64,000 nucleotides of DNA, taken from Actinomucor elegans. Lineage: Eukaryota; Mucoromycota; Mucoromycetes; Mucorales; Mucoraceae. Shown here piece after piece: positions 39,914 to 51,654 of this stretch. The notes beneath the pieces were generated by a model. The model worked only from the letters and a program-made list of their open reading frames with translations. It did no database searches and had not been told where the DNA came from. The position numbers were made by a program, and so were the translations under genes. The stretch covers positions 62,001 to 126,000 of the forward strand of contig JAMSLZ010000021.1 in assembly GCA_026027325.1 (NCBI GenBank), written 5' to 3'. Within the stretch, counting starts at the first letter, position 1. Every line of letters starts with the position of its first letter.

Positions 39914-40990
39914 ATGAATACAACCAATATAAAGAAATCGACGTCTGTTCCAAATGAGCCACTATTTGAATTATGGTCTGATGAACTTATGGCTATCTGG
40001 GTCCCTATCGTTGTCTATTGGGTTCAGTGTAGCTTTTTTGAAGTGTTGATGCGACTTGAAATACCTTTTCTGGAGCAATATCGTATCCATACACCGGATG
40101 ATAGAAACAAACGCAACAAAGTATCTTTTGGCAAGGTTTTATTAATGGTAGCATTGCAGCATGTTGTACAAATTGTACTGGGTATAGCTTTAATGAAGGG
40201 TGTGGACCCTGTCAGTGATCAACACAAGCATGATCAAGCTATCCATCAATATACAACCATTTTACTTCAAACCTTGACAAGCTTTGGTCAACAACAAGAT
40301 AAAGCTTTTGTTCTTGCGAATTCTGGAGCTATTTTCATCCAGAACTTTATTGTGCCTTGTATTCAATTCTTTATTGCCATGTAAGTAGTACTAAGTGCCT
40401 ATATGCACAGGTTATTGAATATACTGTAGGTTTATTGTGGATACACATCAGTATGTTCTTCATCGTATGGCACACAGCTTTTCATTCATGTATAAATATA
40501 TGCATTCGCATCATCATCGTCTTTACGTTCCCTATGCCTTTGGTGCACTGTATAATCATCCTTTGGAAGGATTTTTGTTGGATTCTTGTGGTGCAGCCCT
40601 TGCTTTTGAACTTACAGGCATGTCACCACGTCTTGGCATGTATTTTTTTGTGTTTTCTACTCTTAAAACTAGTAAGTGTTTGTATACATCTTGGCGATTT
40701 TGATACTTATTTCATATCTGCAGTTAATGATCACTGTGGCTATTCTTTCCCTTGGGATCCTTTAACCGTTTGCTTTGGCAATAATGTGAATTAGTAAGTT
40801 TACAACTATTAGAGAAGAACAATACTGATGATATGTTACACATAGTCATGACATCCATCACCAAGCATACGGTATCAAAACTAATTTTGCTCAACCTTTT
40901 TTTACCTTTTGGGACGTGTTGTTAAAGACCGAATATAGTCAAGTCATGAAAGCTAAAGCCGAAGCAAAAGCTACCAAGAAATCCAACTAA
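39914..40990 (+). CDS. SUR2: Sphinganine C4-hydroxylase (SUR2-like), four exons
   Basis: Exons 39914-40380, 40430-40671, 40724-40793 and 40846-40990 join in frame to give 307 residues; the introns are 49-52 bp with GT...AG ends. The protein belongs to the fatty acid hydroxylase/sterol desaturase family of ER membrane di-iron enzymes. The three histidine clusters are visible: HRMAH and HSHHH in exon 2, and HDIHH spanning into exon 4. Family members of this type hydroxylate dihydrosphingosine at C4 to phytosphingosine, using cytochrome b5 as electron donor. The segment RLYVPYAFGALYNHP and the ending GIKTNFAQPFF are very typical of fungal Sur2 proteins. Hydrophobic segments near the N-terminus fit a membrane enzyme. 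The sequence appears intact. Confidence 0.88.
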
Positions 40991-41337
40991 ATATCTCATC
41001 ATTACATCTCCACTGCATATATTCTTAATACTCAATATTTGACTTAATTAACATTCTGTATAGATTTCATTCCCTTCTCTATTAGTATCGCATCCAAATT
41101 TTTATGTACATCATGAAAATAAACACCTGCATTTTCGTATCTAACTGTAGTCAAATTACCGTATTCAGCTGCGGTTTACTGTAACAACGAAAAGGTGGTT
41201 TGACTCATAATACTATATTGTCTTGTGACGATGATCGAACTGGGATAGTTCCGGGATTAGGCATAGGGCATATAAAAACTGCATAAAATTCCTCTCTTTT
41301 GTTTCGCATTTTATTTTTATTAAACAACTATAATATA

Positions 41338-41810
41338 ATGTCTACTAGTGTTACTGCTAAAAACAATCGTCGTGATGAAGAAGCCCCTCTATTGGGTTCT
41401 GAACAGCGAGAAACTTGTGAACAGCAATGGAAACGATTCAAGAGAGAACATCGACTTCATTTCGGTGTAGGTTGGGTTATTGCTATGCTGATTACTGCTT
41501 CTATTACTTATTTCGTTAACCGTCATGTATCTTTTGAGCCTGATGTGTGTGTCTCCGATCGCAATCGATCCGCTGCTATTGTACTATCTGTTTTTTTCGG
41601 TTCGTTAGGTAAGTAAATCAATAGAAAAAACGGGTGATCGCACCAAACTAACACTTGTTACAAGGTGCTGATCGTATCTACCTTGGATACGTCGTCTTTG
41701 GCGTCCTTAAACTTTTGACTGGCGGTTTAGCAGGTATTTGGTGGATGGTTGATTTAACTCTGCTCGCTATGAATGCTCTTGCCGATTCTAATGGATGTAG
41801 ATTAGAATGA
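41338..41810 (+). CDS. TM2-domain membrane protein, two exons
   Basis: Exons 41338-41608 and 41665-41810 give 138 residues; the 56-bp intron splits a Gly codon. A polar N-terminal ~50 residues precede a hydrophobic helix (VGWVIAMLITASITYFV), a short Cys-containing loop, and a TM2 domain: IVLSVFFGSLGADRIYLGY, then a second helix with GGLAGIWWMVDLTLL. The GADRxYLG motif between the helices is diagnostic of the family. Function is poorly defined for fungal members; the name describes fold only. The ATG chosen follows an A-rich leader. An earlier in-frame ATG at 41299 would add 13 hydrophobic residues and is less likely. Confidence 0.8.
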
Positions 41811-44071
41811 GGCTTCACAGCTCTTTAATACATACATCATTAATGGGTGCTTGGAATCCGGGCACAATGATTGATATTCGGTTATTGAATAATAAAATGA
41901 TGAAAATCTGGCCCAACTTATTAAGGATACCTTTTTTTTTATGCAGCGTAATTACACTACTCTTAAGATTTTACATCGCTTTTTTAGTTTGTTCTTTTTT
42001 TAAGCTGATGTTAGGGTCTTTCATACGTGGAAGTTTATAAATATATAATAAAGGTTACTTTTTCATACCTTTGTATGCAAAAAAAAAAAAAAAAAAATCA
42101 TTCTATGTCATCCTTCAACTCAATTTCAAACCGAAAAGCGGAATTTAAATCGAAGATATGAAACGTATTCTTAAACTCTAGCTACAGTTTGCAGAAATAA
42201 TTGAGGATATCCGACAACTTGAAAAAACATATAGACATAATCACCAGGCCATTTTTAATTGAGACCGTAATTGAAAAAAAAAATTATCAATCGTAGAATC
42301 TCTTTGCCAGATAATGAAGAAGGCGCGCATATAAACCTTTTTATTTTGACAGGCCACATCCATATCAACAGTGTGATTTAAAAAAGATTGTAGTTTGTGG
42401 CCTTCAAACTGACTATATCATTGGCTCGTACAGCAATTCAAAGATCCTGACCCAGGCCTTGAAATATTATTATATTTTAACTATTAGAACTCGGGCCAGA
42501 GCTCAAGATACTATTAGACTGTGCATTCCGTCGAGCTATATTTATGTACGAGAAGATTGTGTGGTGTTTATATCATTTACTACATAATATATTTCTAAAA
42601 AAAAAAAAAAAAGATTTGGGATTCATGGGTATATCATTAACGTGAATAGGAAAAATAAGTTTTCTCTGAATATTTTTGAATCCCTAGTAGACGCAGCAGC
42701 TCATTTTAACATGATGGAATATTAGTCAGATGCCGCTTGAAGTAGACAATTTCATATTTGAGAATTGAATCCCTTGTACTGTGTGAATACATATAGTTTA
42801 CCATCATCAATTATTTATTGATTGCAATGATGTTAATAAAGGCTCTAATAGATGTAGCAGCTAATCCTTAGTACATTATGTCCCTTTGATGCAAAATTTG
42901 ACTGGGATCAATCAAGAATTTTGTGGATCTACAGATTTTTTTTTTTTGGAATATCCATAATTTAAAGTATATCGTCGAAGTGTAATATATCCATCATCTT
43001 TCGGTTAAATACTGGCTATGATAGTAATGCTAGTTCATTTTGAACTTATTCTGGTGTATAAATACGATATTAGATTAGGATCAGTCGGGAGATCTGGAGT
43101 TGTTGAAAATAGTCTGGAAAAGGATGATCTATTTTGAGGTTCTCTCGTAGTGTTGTTAAAGTAGTTTTTTTGATAGAAAACTTAACCTGCTTTTGGATTC
43201 TTTATATAAAAAGCAGGTAAAAGAGAAAGAGGAGTAAATGGACAAGGTATTATTTATTTAAAGAACTCATCTGTATTGTATATCCTGTTTAATGCATCCT
43301 CCAAAATAAAAAGTTACTGTATTTCATTTGGGCTAATTTCAAATAAAAACCATCTCTAAAATGCAATCGGATTGACTAATCGATCCTCTTCTCTCTCTTC
43401 ATTTTACATACACTGAACGTTAGTCTATCTCTAAACCTAAACCTAAACTCAACAATTGGTTTGATAATCTCGCTACTAACCTCTGTTATCTATGTCGCAA
43501 ATTAATTTTAGCAATCGACTTTGTTTACATCATTAATACGTTCACATAAATTGCTGAACGAATTTCATATATAATAAAGATGGCTATTTTTTTATTTTAT
43601 TTTATAACTTACCACCAACCAATGACAGAACATTAGCATTTGATTGTCGGTCATTAAACCCTTGCTAATATTATTATCTCCGGCTTTTCATGCAAAATAA
43701 TTGGATAGTTGTAATTAGAAATATAGGATCAGATCAAAAATCCTTTCCAGCTTTTTTTCTTGAAGTTTTCATTTGCAAAAAAAAAGGGGGGGAAGACTGG
43801 CATAGATTCTACTTTATGTTAACTTTAATTACTTACCGAATGATATAAGCGTTATACCCCGCTTTGCTATTAAAGATACTACAAATCTCAATAAACCAAA
43901 GAGATACCTTTAAATAAGAGTTTTGCTTTTCTGAAGTATATTTCATGCAATTGCTTATGTTGATATTACAAGGCTTCGTGACGTCAGTCATTTTGTCCGA
44001 AAATTATTTAAAGAGAGAATTGTCTACCTTTTACTTTTATTTTTTTCCTACTCGATTCCAATCCACTGCAT
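41811..44071. other. Intergenic region between TM2 and DCN1-like genes
   Basis: About 2.3 kb without a supported gene or repeat match. It has A/T homopolymers (for example about 42079-42097 and 42597-42612). A short tcaattattaat-type AT background continues to the DCN1 promoter. Confidence 0.5.
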
Positions 44072-45193
44072 ATGCCTCCTAAACGTAAACCATCAGCAGC
44101 TTCTTCAACTACTTTAGCACCTAGAAAAATCAAAATCCCGAAAAGTAGAACAGCGTGAGTCTTGATAATGCTTTGATCAGACCGAGATCTCACTTAAATT
44201 AAACACTATAGTGCAACACAAGCAACGAAAGAAGCTGAAAAGGTAAATCATGCTTCAGTCTCATTTCACAAAGAAACTAAAGCCAATTATAGGCTCGCGT
44301 TGAAATGGAATTACGTTTGAAATGGTTTGACAAATACGCAGATACGGATACACCCAGTGAGATACCGCCTGATGGCTGTCAAGCCTTTTTTGCAGACCTT
44401 AATATATCCTTGGAGAGTGTAAGTTAGTTGAAGTATTGCAAAACAGAGAGAGAGAGAAAGAGAGAAAGAGAGAGAGAAGCATACTCTGATTGAACAAAAT
44501 ATCATTGTTTAGACACTTCCTATTATCATGGGCTGGAAAATGAACGCGAATCGCATGGGCTTTATCACAAGAGATGAGTGGATGAACGTGATGAAATTAG
44601 CAAAGTACAGTATATATTACTATTGAAAAAACACAAAGAAAATTTATTCTAGTATTTTAGTTCCTCCAATGAAGAAGAATTCAAGAAAGCGTTACTGAAT
44701 TGGGAAAGTCAACTGGCAGTTGATACATCACAGTTTAAGCAGCTATATCTATTTTCTTTCAATTATGTTAAATCAGCTGGGCAAAAAAGCATGGAAGTAG
44801 AGGTATTTGTTTAATATATATCAAGCAATTTCCTTTGTGATTAATTGATTGTGCCAAATAGACAGCAGTTGCTCTTTGGAATATCTTGTTAGAAGCCAAA
44901 TACCCTATAATGAAATCATTTATTCAGTTTATTCAAGTGAGTTGGTAGTATACAACGAATGAACAAATTTGACATTAAGAAATTTTAGGAATCAAAACCA
45001 GTTAAGGTGATTAATAAAGATCAATGGTCGAGTCTACTAGATTTCTGCAGAACAGTTCCAGAAAGCCTTGAACATTATGATAGTAGTTCATCTTGTAAGG
45101 ACAGACATATATGCATGTTGATCTCGCTACTAAAACGGTTCATTAGGGCCTGTATTATTCGATGACTACGTAGAATGGAGAAAATCCTTGTAA
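44072..45193 (+). CDS. DCN1-like cullin neddylation factor, eight exons
   Basis: Exons 44072-44154, 44212-44242, 44293-44418, 44513-44604, 44661-44802, 44862-44936, 44989-45094 and 45147-45193 join in frame to 233 residues. After a basic N-terminal tail comes a PONY (potentiating neddylation) domain: LKWFDKYADTDTPSEIPPDG, MGWKMNANRMGFITRDEW, FNYVKSAGQKSMEVETAVAL, VINKDQWSSLLDFCRT and WPVLFDDYVEW are characteristic. Dcn1 proteins act as scaffold E3s that bind Ubc12 and cullins to promote Nedd8 attachment and activate cullin-RING ligases. No UBA domain is present, as in the shorter DCUN1D4/5-type members. Intron 3 contains a GA-rich simple repeat (44444-44478). The gene appears intact. Confidence 0.88.
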
Positions 45194-45334
45194 ATAATAT
45201 CAAAGACACTTGATTCACAACACTACTATTGCATTTATATATACATAAACCAACATACACGCAGAGCAAGACTAAATAAAACTATCGAGAAATTCGTTTT
45301 ATCGGCCTTTTTTTTTATTTTTATAAACACTCTA

Positions 45335-47123
45335 ATGACGGCGATTACAGACAATGTATTAATCATTTCAATTCAATTGTTATTACTGACATTAGGATCA
45401 ACCAAAGTCGCAAAGCTACTGCTCAATGATTACAAAGCGCCTTCTTCTCTCGCGTTTAATCATCCACTATATGTGCCACATCTTATTTTTTCGTTGACTC
45501 TAAGTAGTTCATGCACTCTATTCTTGCTGGTCTTTGGTGAGATTGTTCAATTATTTTCTAACACGTAAGGATTTTATAGTGCTAGAGATCTTTGTACTAA
45601 TTCCAATTGATTTCATGGAAAAAAAAAGAACGAGATCCTGGTATTGGAAGCTTAATCTTGATTTATTATTACTGCTTGTCATTGTCATCATACCATGGTA
45701 TCAAGTGTATGAATTTCTACATACGACAAGAGGTAATATATAGCAGTTTGATGTATAGAACTCGAGGGAAAGCTGATGTATTTCATAATAAAGGCTGGAG
45801 AAAGAAGACTTCGGCCTATCTCACGACGATCATATGGTCAATTTATATATACCTCTTTACTCAAATAAAAGAGCAATATACAGGTAAGTTCGAGATTGAC
45901 ATGCATATGCCAAGAGAATCTAATTAAACTGAAATTTTCGTAGCCTTTATTACCTCTTGGATTGAACTTGCTATCATTCGTATCAGCATCATTGGTATCA
46001 CGCTGATATCGATCCTATCGGGTTTTGGTGTGGTAGATGCACCTTTCACAACTTGGTCTTCATATAAGAGACATGTCACTGAACATGACTTTATTGTGGC
46101 TGAACGTGCTTACCAACAAGCGATCAAAATGATTGAAGAGAAAAGATCTTTGCTAGAAAAAATGGAGAAGCAGCAAGAAGGATCCGGCAATAAGAAAAAA
46201 AAGGTAAACTATTCTTTGATTCATCGGTAAAGATATTCACTAGTATTAAAAGGCTTCGGAGGGCTACTTTGGCTATATCCTAAACTCAGTAAGAGGGTTT
46301 GAAGCTAAAGAAATAACTCTGCTACAAACAGAAGTTGAACAACTATCAAGGCTAGTTATTAATATGAAATCTGATCTAGATGAGCTTGAACGTGGCCGAG
46401 TAAGGAAAATAATATATATAGACATAACAATAGCTTACCATTGTCAAGGCTAAAAGTAGGTTTTCGCAGACATGGAAAGGCAAAACTTGGCGTACTGTGA
46501 ATACGTTCTTTGCGATTTACTGCATATACAAACTAACAGCGGTAATTATGGTGTTTATTTCAAAGGGGGTACGCTTCTAATTTTATTTTGGATTACTACT
46601 ATATTAGACCTTATTTAATGTGATACTTCAAAGAACGGGTTCTACAGATCCTATCACTAAAATGCTATCCGTTATGATGACTCATCTGGATCGCATTGAT
46701 ATTGATCCGGTTTTCTGGTCTCAGCAGCTTAGTTTTTGGTTCGCAGGCATCATTGTGTTTAGTTCTGTCAGAGGATTTTTGAAGCTCTTGGCCCGTCTAC
46801 TTGGTATTTTTCTGCTTAAGGTGACCTTTTCAACAAACAGTATCTTGTTGTTCGTAACCCATATGATGGGCATGTACTTTCTAAGTTCTGTATTGATGAT
46901 GCAAATGAGTTTGCCTCCAGAGTATAGGTACTTGATATCGTCAACTTTACATTCGGTTAAATTTGATTATTTCAAGCTTTGGTCTGATACCATTCTTGTT
47001 TGTTCTTCGTTGGTTTCATCTCTTATCATTTATGTAATCTATACCACTCATGATGCCAAAAATATGGCAGTGGATTTTGCTGACCTAGAATTGCTATCAG
47101 TTGAAAGTGGAAGACATAACTAA
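45335..47123 (+). CDS. Golgi pH regulator / GPR89 family membrane protein, seven exons
   Basis: Proposed exons 45335-45564, 45629-45732, 45767-45883, 45944-46203, 46253-46399, 46449-46541 and 46608-47123 give 488 residues. Landmarks of the GPHR family are LSGFGVVDAPFTTWS in exon 4, a coiled-coil-like stretch, and TWKGKTWRTVNTFFAIYCIYK in exon 6. Exon 7 holds ABA_GPCR domain helices (SFWFAGIIVFSSVRGFLKLL). Animal GPHR is an anion channel that helps acidify the Golgi; plant GTG homologs are called GPCR-type G proteins. About nine hydrophobic segments fit this. Intron 1 has a tactaat branch-point-like sequence. Intron 2 (34 bp, ending ctcgag) is the least certain junction. The C-terminus and stop are clear. 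Confidence 0.85.
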
Positions 47124-47192
47124 AGAATAAACAAGACTACAATACAGACATTATGTACATATCTTCCTATCTAACTGTTATAGAATAGATAC

Positions 47193-47484
47193 TGTGGTGA
47201 AATCCACATATAGCACTCTGCATCTATATTAAAAAGACGGGATTCATTTAATAACTATCCATCAAAAGAGGGAGTTTTGGATCACCGCTGAAAAGACAAT
47301 TAATGAAGAGTGAACATAGATTAAAAAAGACCTTTGATTGTTACTAAGAGACCATTTCCTTTGAAGTATGAATACAAGAGACACAAGCTAGATAAAAATA
47401 AAGAACGAAACTCACTTTGAATCAATAAAACCCCATAAAACGGTTCTAACTGATTCACTCGCTTTTTATTTAATTTTTACCACA
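47193..47484 (+). repeat. LTR6 copy next to GPHR gene
   Basis: 292 bp (tgtggtgaaatcc...ttttaccaca), inverse of 35571-35856. The flanks gatac and cccag do not match, and the right side runs directly into a truncated LTR1, so a deletion accompanied or followed insertion. It starts 69 bp after the GPHR stop codon. Confidence 0.9.
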
Positions 47485-48262
47485 CCCAGCAGCCACTAAT
47501 AAGCCGTTCAACCACGCATTGTTGTAATTGTATAACCCACACGCGTTATTTGACATTCAGGTCTTATCTTGAGATACACTCGATACTACTCGATAGTGTT
47601 GAATTCGAAGTAGCTAAAGACCAAAGATTCACGTTAATAATAATAAGAAGAAAACTTGTATATGTAATCAGATTACTGATTGGTAATAAGATAGTTATTA
47701 AAATTGTTCTTTATTTCGATCATAAAATGAAGGTGTATTTATATTAGTTAAAGGTCTTATATTTAACCGATTGACAGGTACTGCTGAGAATGAATGAAAC
47801 AATAGTTCATGTTTAGCCGATTACTTGCAAGTTACACGGTAGAATTAGTTTATACAACAAGTAAACATATTGTTCTTGTATTGGTTCTTGTATTATTACT
47901 GATGAGTAATGTTAATATTAAGCGATGGTGAATCGATCTAGAGAAGCTTAATTGATTATGCATGATTGCTTGAAATTGGTGAAACCTATTTGATGGGTCA
48001 ATCAGTTATGCAGTTAGATAGCTTTAGTTGAGACATGTCGTGTGTATAGCCTGTGAATATAAGCGTGTATACGACAGATAGTATGATGCCGCGTGTTTCT
48101 TGTAATGATTATTGGCTAATAGTCCTAAGGATGACACATCGCTTGTACTTTTGCAGGCCTCGTTAATCGGATTAGGTTATCAGATAGAGTCCGTGTATGA
48201 CATAAATGAACAGTTGATTCCTTACTATTATGTTGATGCAAGATAGTAGGTGGAATACAACA
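47485..48262 (-). repeat. Truncated LTR1 containing a solo LTR
   Basis: 47485-47596 and 48082-48262 together match about 290 bp of LTR1 in reverse, ending tggaatacaaca. The 3' part of LTR1 is missing at the LTR6 junction. The copy is more diverged than those of E1. Confidence 0.88.
47597..48076. repeat. Solo LTR5 (480 bp) inside LTR1
   Basis: Begins tgttgaattcgaag and ends gtatacgaca, with the duplication gatag at 47592-47596 and 48077-48081. No other copy is in the window, so the family is defined only by its TG...CA ends and the duplication. Confidence 0.8.
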
Positions 48263-49182
48263 TAAGGGAAGAAAAGACCCAAAAATTGAATTATCGTTTA
48301 TTGACAAGCACGGTTGATCTATCTTATATAGACATCAATCTGCTTTCTACTTTTACTACATAACTAACATTCTACAAGTACAACCGGATAAACCATCAGC
48401 AACTTCAATAACTGGCTTCTAATCACAACATATACAATCACCAATCTAAAGACCATTAGATTGTGAATACTGAAGCATTAGAAACATAACCAGTTGTAAA
48501 ACATTCAACTTGTGCAGCAGAGAACCTAGTAACTATCCAGAGTCAATGCATTTGATCTGCGATCACTCGAGAACAATAAGAATCTAGGTGTAACACTAGA
48601 TCAAATGTCAAATTCGAGGGACCGAGACATTGAATGGATCTACGATAATATATATACAAAAGGGGAAAAAGGGAAAGACGGGAAAATGGAAAAAAGGGAC
48701 ATCGAATAAAAGAAAAAGGGAAATAAAGATTCACAATGTGAATGAAATGAGTGAAATGAGTGAAATGAGTGAAATGTACAAAAGAAAACTGAATGAAGGG
48801 AATATAATACTAAAAGTAAAGGGAATAACAAAAATAAAATAAGAAAATATATATATAAAAAGGAAAATGTGTCAGAAAAATACAATGGTTTGAGACCAGG
48901 CCAAGAGCGATAGTAACTTGAAACCTTGCTTCTTCCAGAGAGATCTTGAGTTTACAGCCAAAGGAGCGAATGCAATTTCATTGGCTGAAAACTAAAATGC
49001 AAAAATCTCGGGCTAGAGATATGCTAGAGACTTCAAACAAAAATGGAGCACTTCCTTGTAATTTTCTTCAATATGTATCAAATTCTTGACTATACTTGTT
49101 ACTTGGAATTTCAAAATTGTGAATGAAAAAGCGATAATAACCAAATGCAACATGCAACACACTGAGTCACGTTTATTAGTAT
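48263..49182. repeat. Gene-free region containing repeat R5 copy 2
   Basis: 48444-48903 is the inverse of 37008-37461. It includes a short tandem array of the 9-mer gagtgaaat (about 48750-48776). The flanking parts 48263-48443 and 48904-49182 show no gene and no match elsewhere in the window. Confidence 0.75.
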
Positions 49183-49467
49183 TGTGGTGAAATCCACATA
49201 TAACATTCTACATTATATTAAAAAGACGGGATTCATTTAATAACTATCCATCAAAAGAGGGAGTTTTGAATCACCGCTGAAAATACAATTAATGAAGAAT
49301 GAACATAGATTAAAAAGACCTTTGATTGTTACTAAGAGACCATTTCTTTGGAAGTATAAATACAAGAGATACAAGCTAGATAGAAAAACTTAACTCACTT
49401 TGAATCAATAAAACCCCATAAAACGGTTCTAACTGATTCACTCGCTTTTTATTCAATTTTTACCGCA
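49183..49467 (+). repeat. Solo LTR6
   Basis: 285 bp with the duplication agtat (49178-49182 and 49468-49472), TATA-like aagtataaatacaag on the plus strand, and TG...CA ends. Confidence 0.95.
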
Positions 49468-50313
49468 AGTATATTGTAGTTGTAAGTTACAAAAATAACT
49501 TACTACGTGCTTTTTTAATTGATTTTTTAAAGAAAAAAAATTATGAAATATGTTTTGAAAAATAAAAATTTCACTCATACATACAAAATTATTAAAATAT
49601 AATTAATGCTATTTATAAATTTATAATTATTTACAAAAATAATATTAGTTAAAAATAAAACGATATATAAAAAATGGGTGTGATATGATTATAACTCTCA
49701 TATACTAAATATGGTAATTATTTTTGATATTTATTTTGGGATAGGTCAAAATATAATGTACAGATTTAATAAATGTTGTTTTACAACTTTTATTTAAATC
49801 TCAAAAACATAAATATTAAAAAATTCAAATTAAAATCTGAGTGATTTTATTTTTTTCGTCTTTTTTATATTTACTTTTTAGAAATAATTAAAAATAAATG
49901 TAAAACATTTATATTTAATATTTCTGTACATTATTTTGATAATGATCCTTATTTTTTTATTCCATCCACCTCCAACAGTTTATTGTCATATAAAGGACAT
50001 TATATAGAGAAATGTTTCAAACTAAATAAATTTTATGTAGATTTTAAAATATTTATATAATTGAAAAGTAGTAATAAAAGTAATAAAAAGGTAACATTGT
50101 AATTAATAGAAAATTTTTAAATAATGTTAATTTTTGTAATATAAATAAGTTTGTAAAATATGGTATAAATGTATATTCTTTAAAAGTGTAATAAATAAGA
50201 AATAAAATATTAAAATAAATATGGTTAGAAAACAAATTATGTAATTATTAACAACCTTGTAAAATACGTATAACATATACAGTAAAACATTTCTCATATA
50301 TATATGTTTTAAT

Positions 50314-50574
50314 TTAATCATTATCTATTATCATATCATTTTCATTAATTGTATTTTCTGTTATATTATTAGTCTTTAATATGTATGCATATTCATATTT
50401 TTTTCCATTAATTAATTTCATGGTGATTAAAACAACATCATTTTTTTTTAATTTAAAATTTATATCTATTATATCAAAATTATATTTTTTATTTTTAAAA
50501 ATTTGTTGTGGTATAAATGAACATTTCAAATCTTTTATAAACTTTTTATTCAAAAACGGATTATTTTCGGACAT
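50314..50574 (-). CDS. Small companion protein of transposase 1, unrecognised
   Basis: 86 residues from the ATG at 50574 (MSENNPFLNKKF). It is Lys/Asn/Ile-rich, with no signal or membrane segment. It lies 67 bp downstream of the transposase stop, on the same strand. The pattern KKNDVVLITMKLINGKKYEY resembles KQKDGCYEIYMKKNG in the ORF at 55012-55308, which occupies the same position behind the second transposase. That shared placement suggests a real accessory gene of the element. I can assign no function. Confidence 0.5.
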   Translation of the reverse strand: MSENNPFLNKKFIKDLKCSFIPQQIFKNKKYNFDIIDINFKLKKNDVVLITMKLINGKKYEYAYILKTNNITENTINENDMIIDND

Positions 50575-50616
50575 GATAATATATATCAATTAATTTATTT
50601 ATTTTTATGCCCAAAT

Positions 50617-50624
50617 TCAATTTT
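50617..50624 (-). promoter_or_regulatory. AAAATTGA motif upstream of companion ORF 1
   Basis: The minus strand reads AAAATTGA within aaaaaattgaatttg, 42 bp before the ATG at 50574. The octamer equals the early-promoter motif described for Mimivirus. Promoter function here is inferred from position only. Confidence 0.4.
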
Positions 50625-50641
50625 TTTTATTTTAATAAATT

Positions 50642-51526
50642 TTAATCTTTTAAAAATTCCATCCAAATGTTTTTATTTTTATTATTTCTTCTCCATTGAT
50701 ATTCTTTTATATGTAACATTATGTTCTTTTTATTTCTATGTATAGGCATTAAATTTCTTTTAAATGCTCCCCAAGTAGCTTCAATTGATTGTGTATGAAC
50801 TTTAGTTATAGGATCTACAAAATGCTTAGAATGGTTTACAGTTTTATGATTATATCCAATATTATTTAAATTATTATATCCTTTCCAGCAGTCAGTATAT
50901 ATTGTTGTTCCTTCATTTATATATTTATTAACAATATAATCTATATTTATACTATTTCTATGTTTTATAGGTAGCATAAATAATTTTTTATCTTTATTAT
51001 CATTACTTCTTTCAATACCTCCAATAATCCAAGCACCATCAATTTTCCTACCTTTATGGTATTTTCTTTTAGCAATTTTACTTTCATCCATTTCTACTAT
51101 TTTATCTTTTCCTCCTATTTTTTTATCTGGTGTAATTAATTGTTTATTTTTTATATATTTTCTAAATATTTTTTTATATTTTACAACTGTATTTTTATCA
51201 ATATTTAATGCTGATGAAATATAAGTTCCGGTGACTTTACCAAGAAACAAATGTAATAAATGTAATTGTATGTTTATTGGTAATTTCATTTTATTAAAAA
51301 TTGTACCATTTAATGGTGATATAGTTTTTCTACATTTATAATTTCTACATACGTATAATTTTTTATTTAAATTTAAAGTCATATCTTTTCCACAATTACT
51401 ACAATTTTTATATCCATTCACATAGTCATTATTTATTAAGTATAACAAAGCCTTTCTATCGTCATCAAATATTTCTTTTAATTTTTTATATGGCTCTACT
51501 AACATTTTTATAATATATTTGAACAT
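50642..51526 (-). CDS. IS1595/ISXO2-like (Merlin-type) DDE transposase 1
   Basis: 294 residues from the first ATG. An internal ATG at 51505 aligns with the start of transposase 2 and may be the true one. A zinc ribbon (CSNCG ... CRNYKC) near residues 42-65 is followed by a helix-turn-helix-like region (ISSALNIDKNTVVKYKKIF). The catalytic core has Asp in VEMDESKIAKRK, Asp in TIYTDCWKGY and Glu in HTQSIEATWGAFKR. This is the layout of DDE_Tnp_IS1595 proteins, known from bacterial IS1595/IS1016 and eukaryotic Merlin transposons, which cut and paste DNA. There are no introns, and codon use is extremely A/T-ending compared with the LTR and host genes, consistent with foreign origin. The frame is intact. 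Confidence 0.85.
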   Translation of the reverse strand: MFKYIIKMLVEPYKKLKEIFDDDRKALLYLINNDYVNGYKNCSNCGKDMTLNLNKKLYVCRNYKCRKTISPLNGTIFNKMKLPINIQLHLLHLFLGKVTGTYISSALNIDKNTVVKYKKIFRKYIKNKQLITPDKKIGGKDKIVEMDESKIAKRKYHKGRKIDGAWIIGGIERSNDNKDKKLFMLPIKHRNSINIDYIVNKYINEGTTIYTDCWKGYNNLNNIGYNHKTVNHSKHFVDPITKVHTQSIEATWGAFKRNLMPIHRNKKNIMLHIKEYQWRRNNKNKNIWMEFLKD

Positions 51527-51548
51527 AATTTTATTACTATAAAAAAAT

Positions 51549-51556
51549 TCAATTTT
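51549..51556 (-). promoter_or_regulatory. AAAATTGA motif upstream of transposase 1
   Basis: The minus strand reads AAAATTGA within aaaaaattgaattttttt, 22 bp before the ATG at 51526 (43 bp before 51505). Confidence 0.4.
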
Positions 51557-51654
51557 TTTTTTCTAACATTTTTTTTAATTGAGTTTGAAATTTTATGAGA
51601 CTTATCTTCATATTTAAATAAAAAATGTTTTATGCAGTATATAATTTATTAAGG

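Larger units (their letters stand above)
49468..51654 (-). mobile_element. AT-rich island 1 with IS1595/Merlin-like transposase
   Basis: About 2.2 kb of extremely AT-rich DNA, bounded by a solo LTR6 and an LTR1. It contains a transposase gene and a small companion ORF on the minus strand, an arrangement repeated in island 2 (about 55012-56520). Terminal inverted repeats could not be identified by eye, so the exact ends are unknown. The first 850 bp (49468-50313) is non-coding as far as I can see. Confidence 0.6.

Noticed and set aside
43430..43450. Telomere-like ctaaacctaaacctaaac
   Set aside because: Only two to three units in a unique intergenic region; not a telomere or a tandem array.
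48740..48780. Tandem gagtgaaat units, considered as a satellite
   Set aside because: Only about three to four imperfect copies, shared with the inverse R5 copy; a minor simple repeat.
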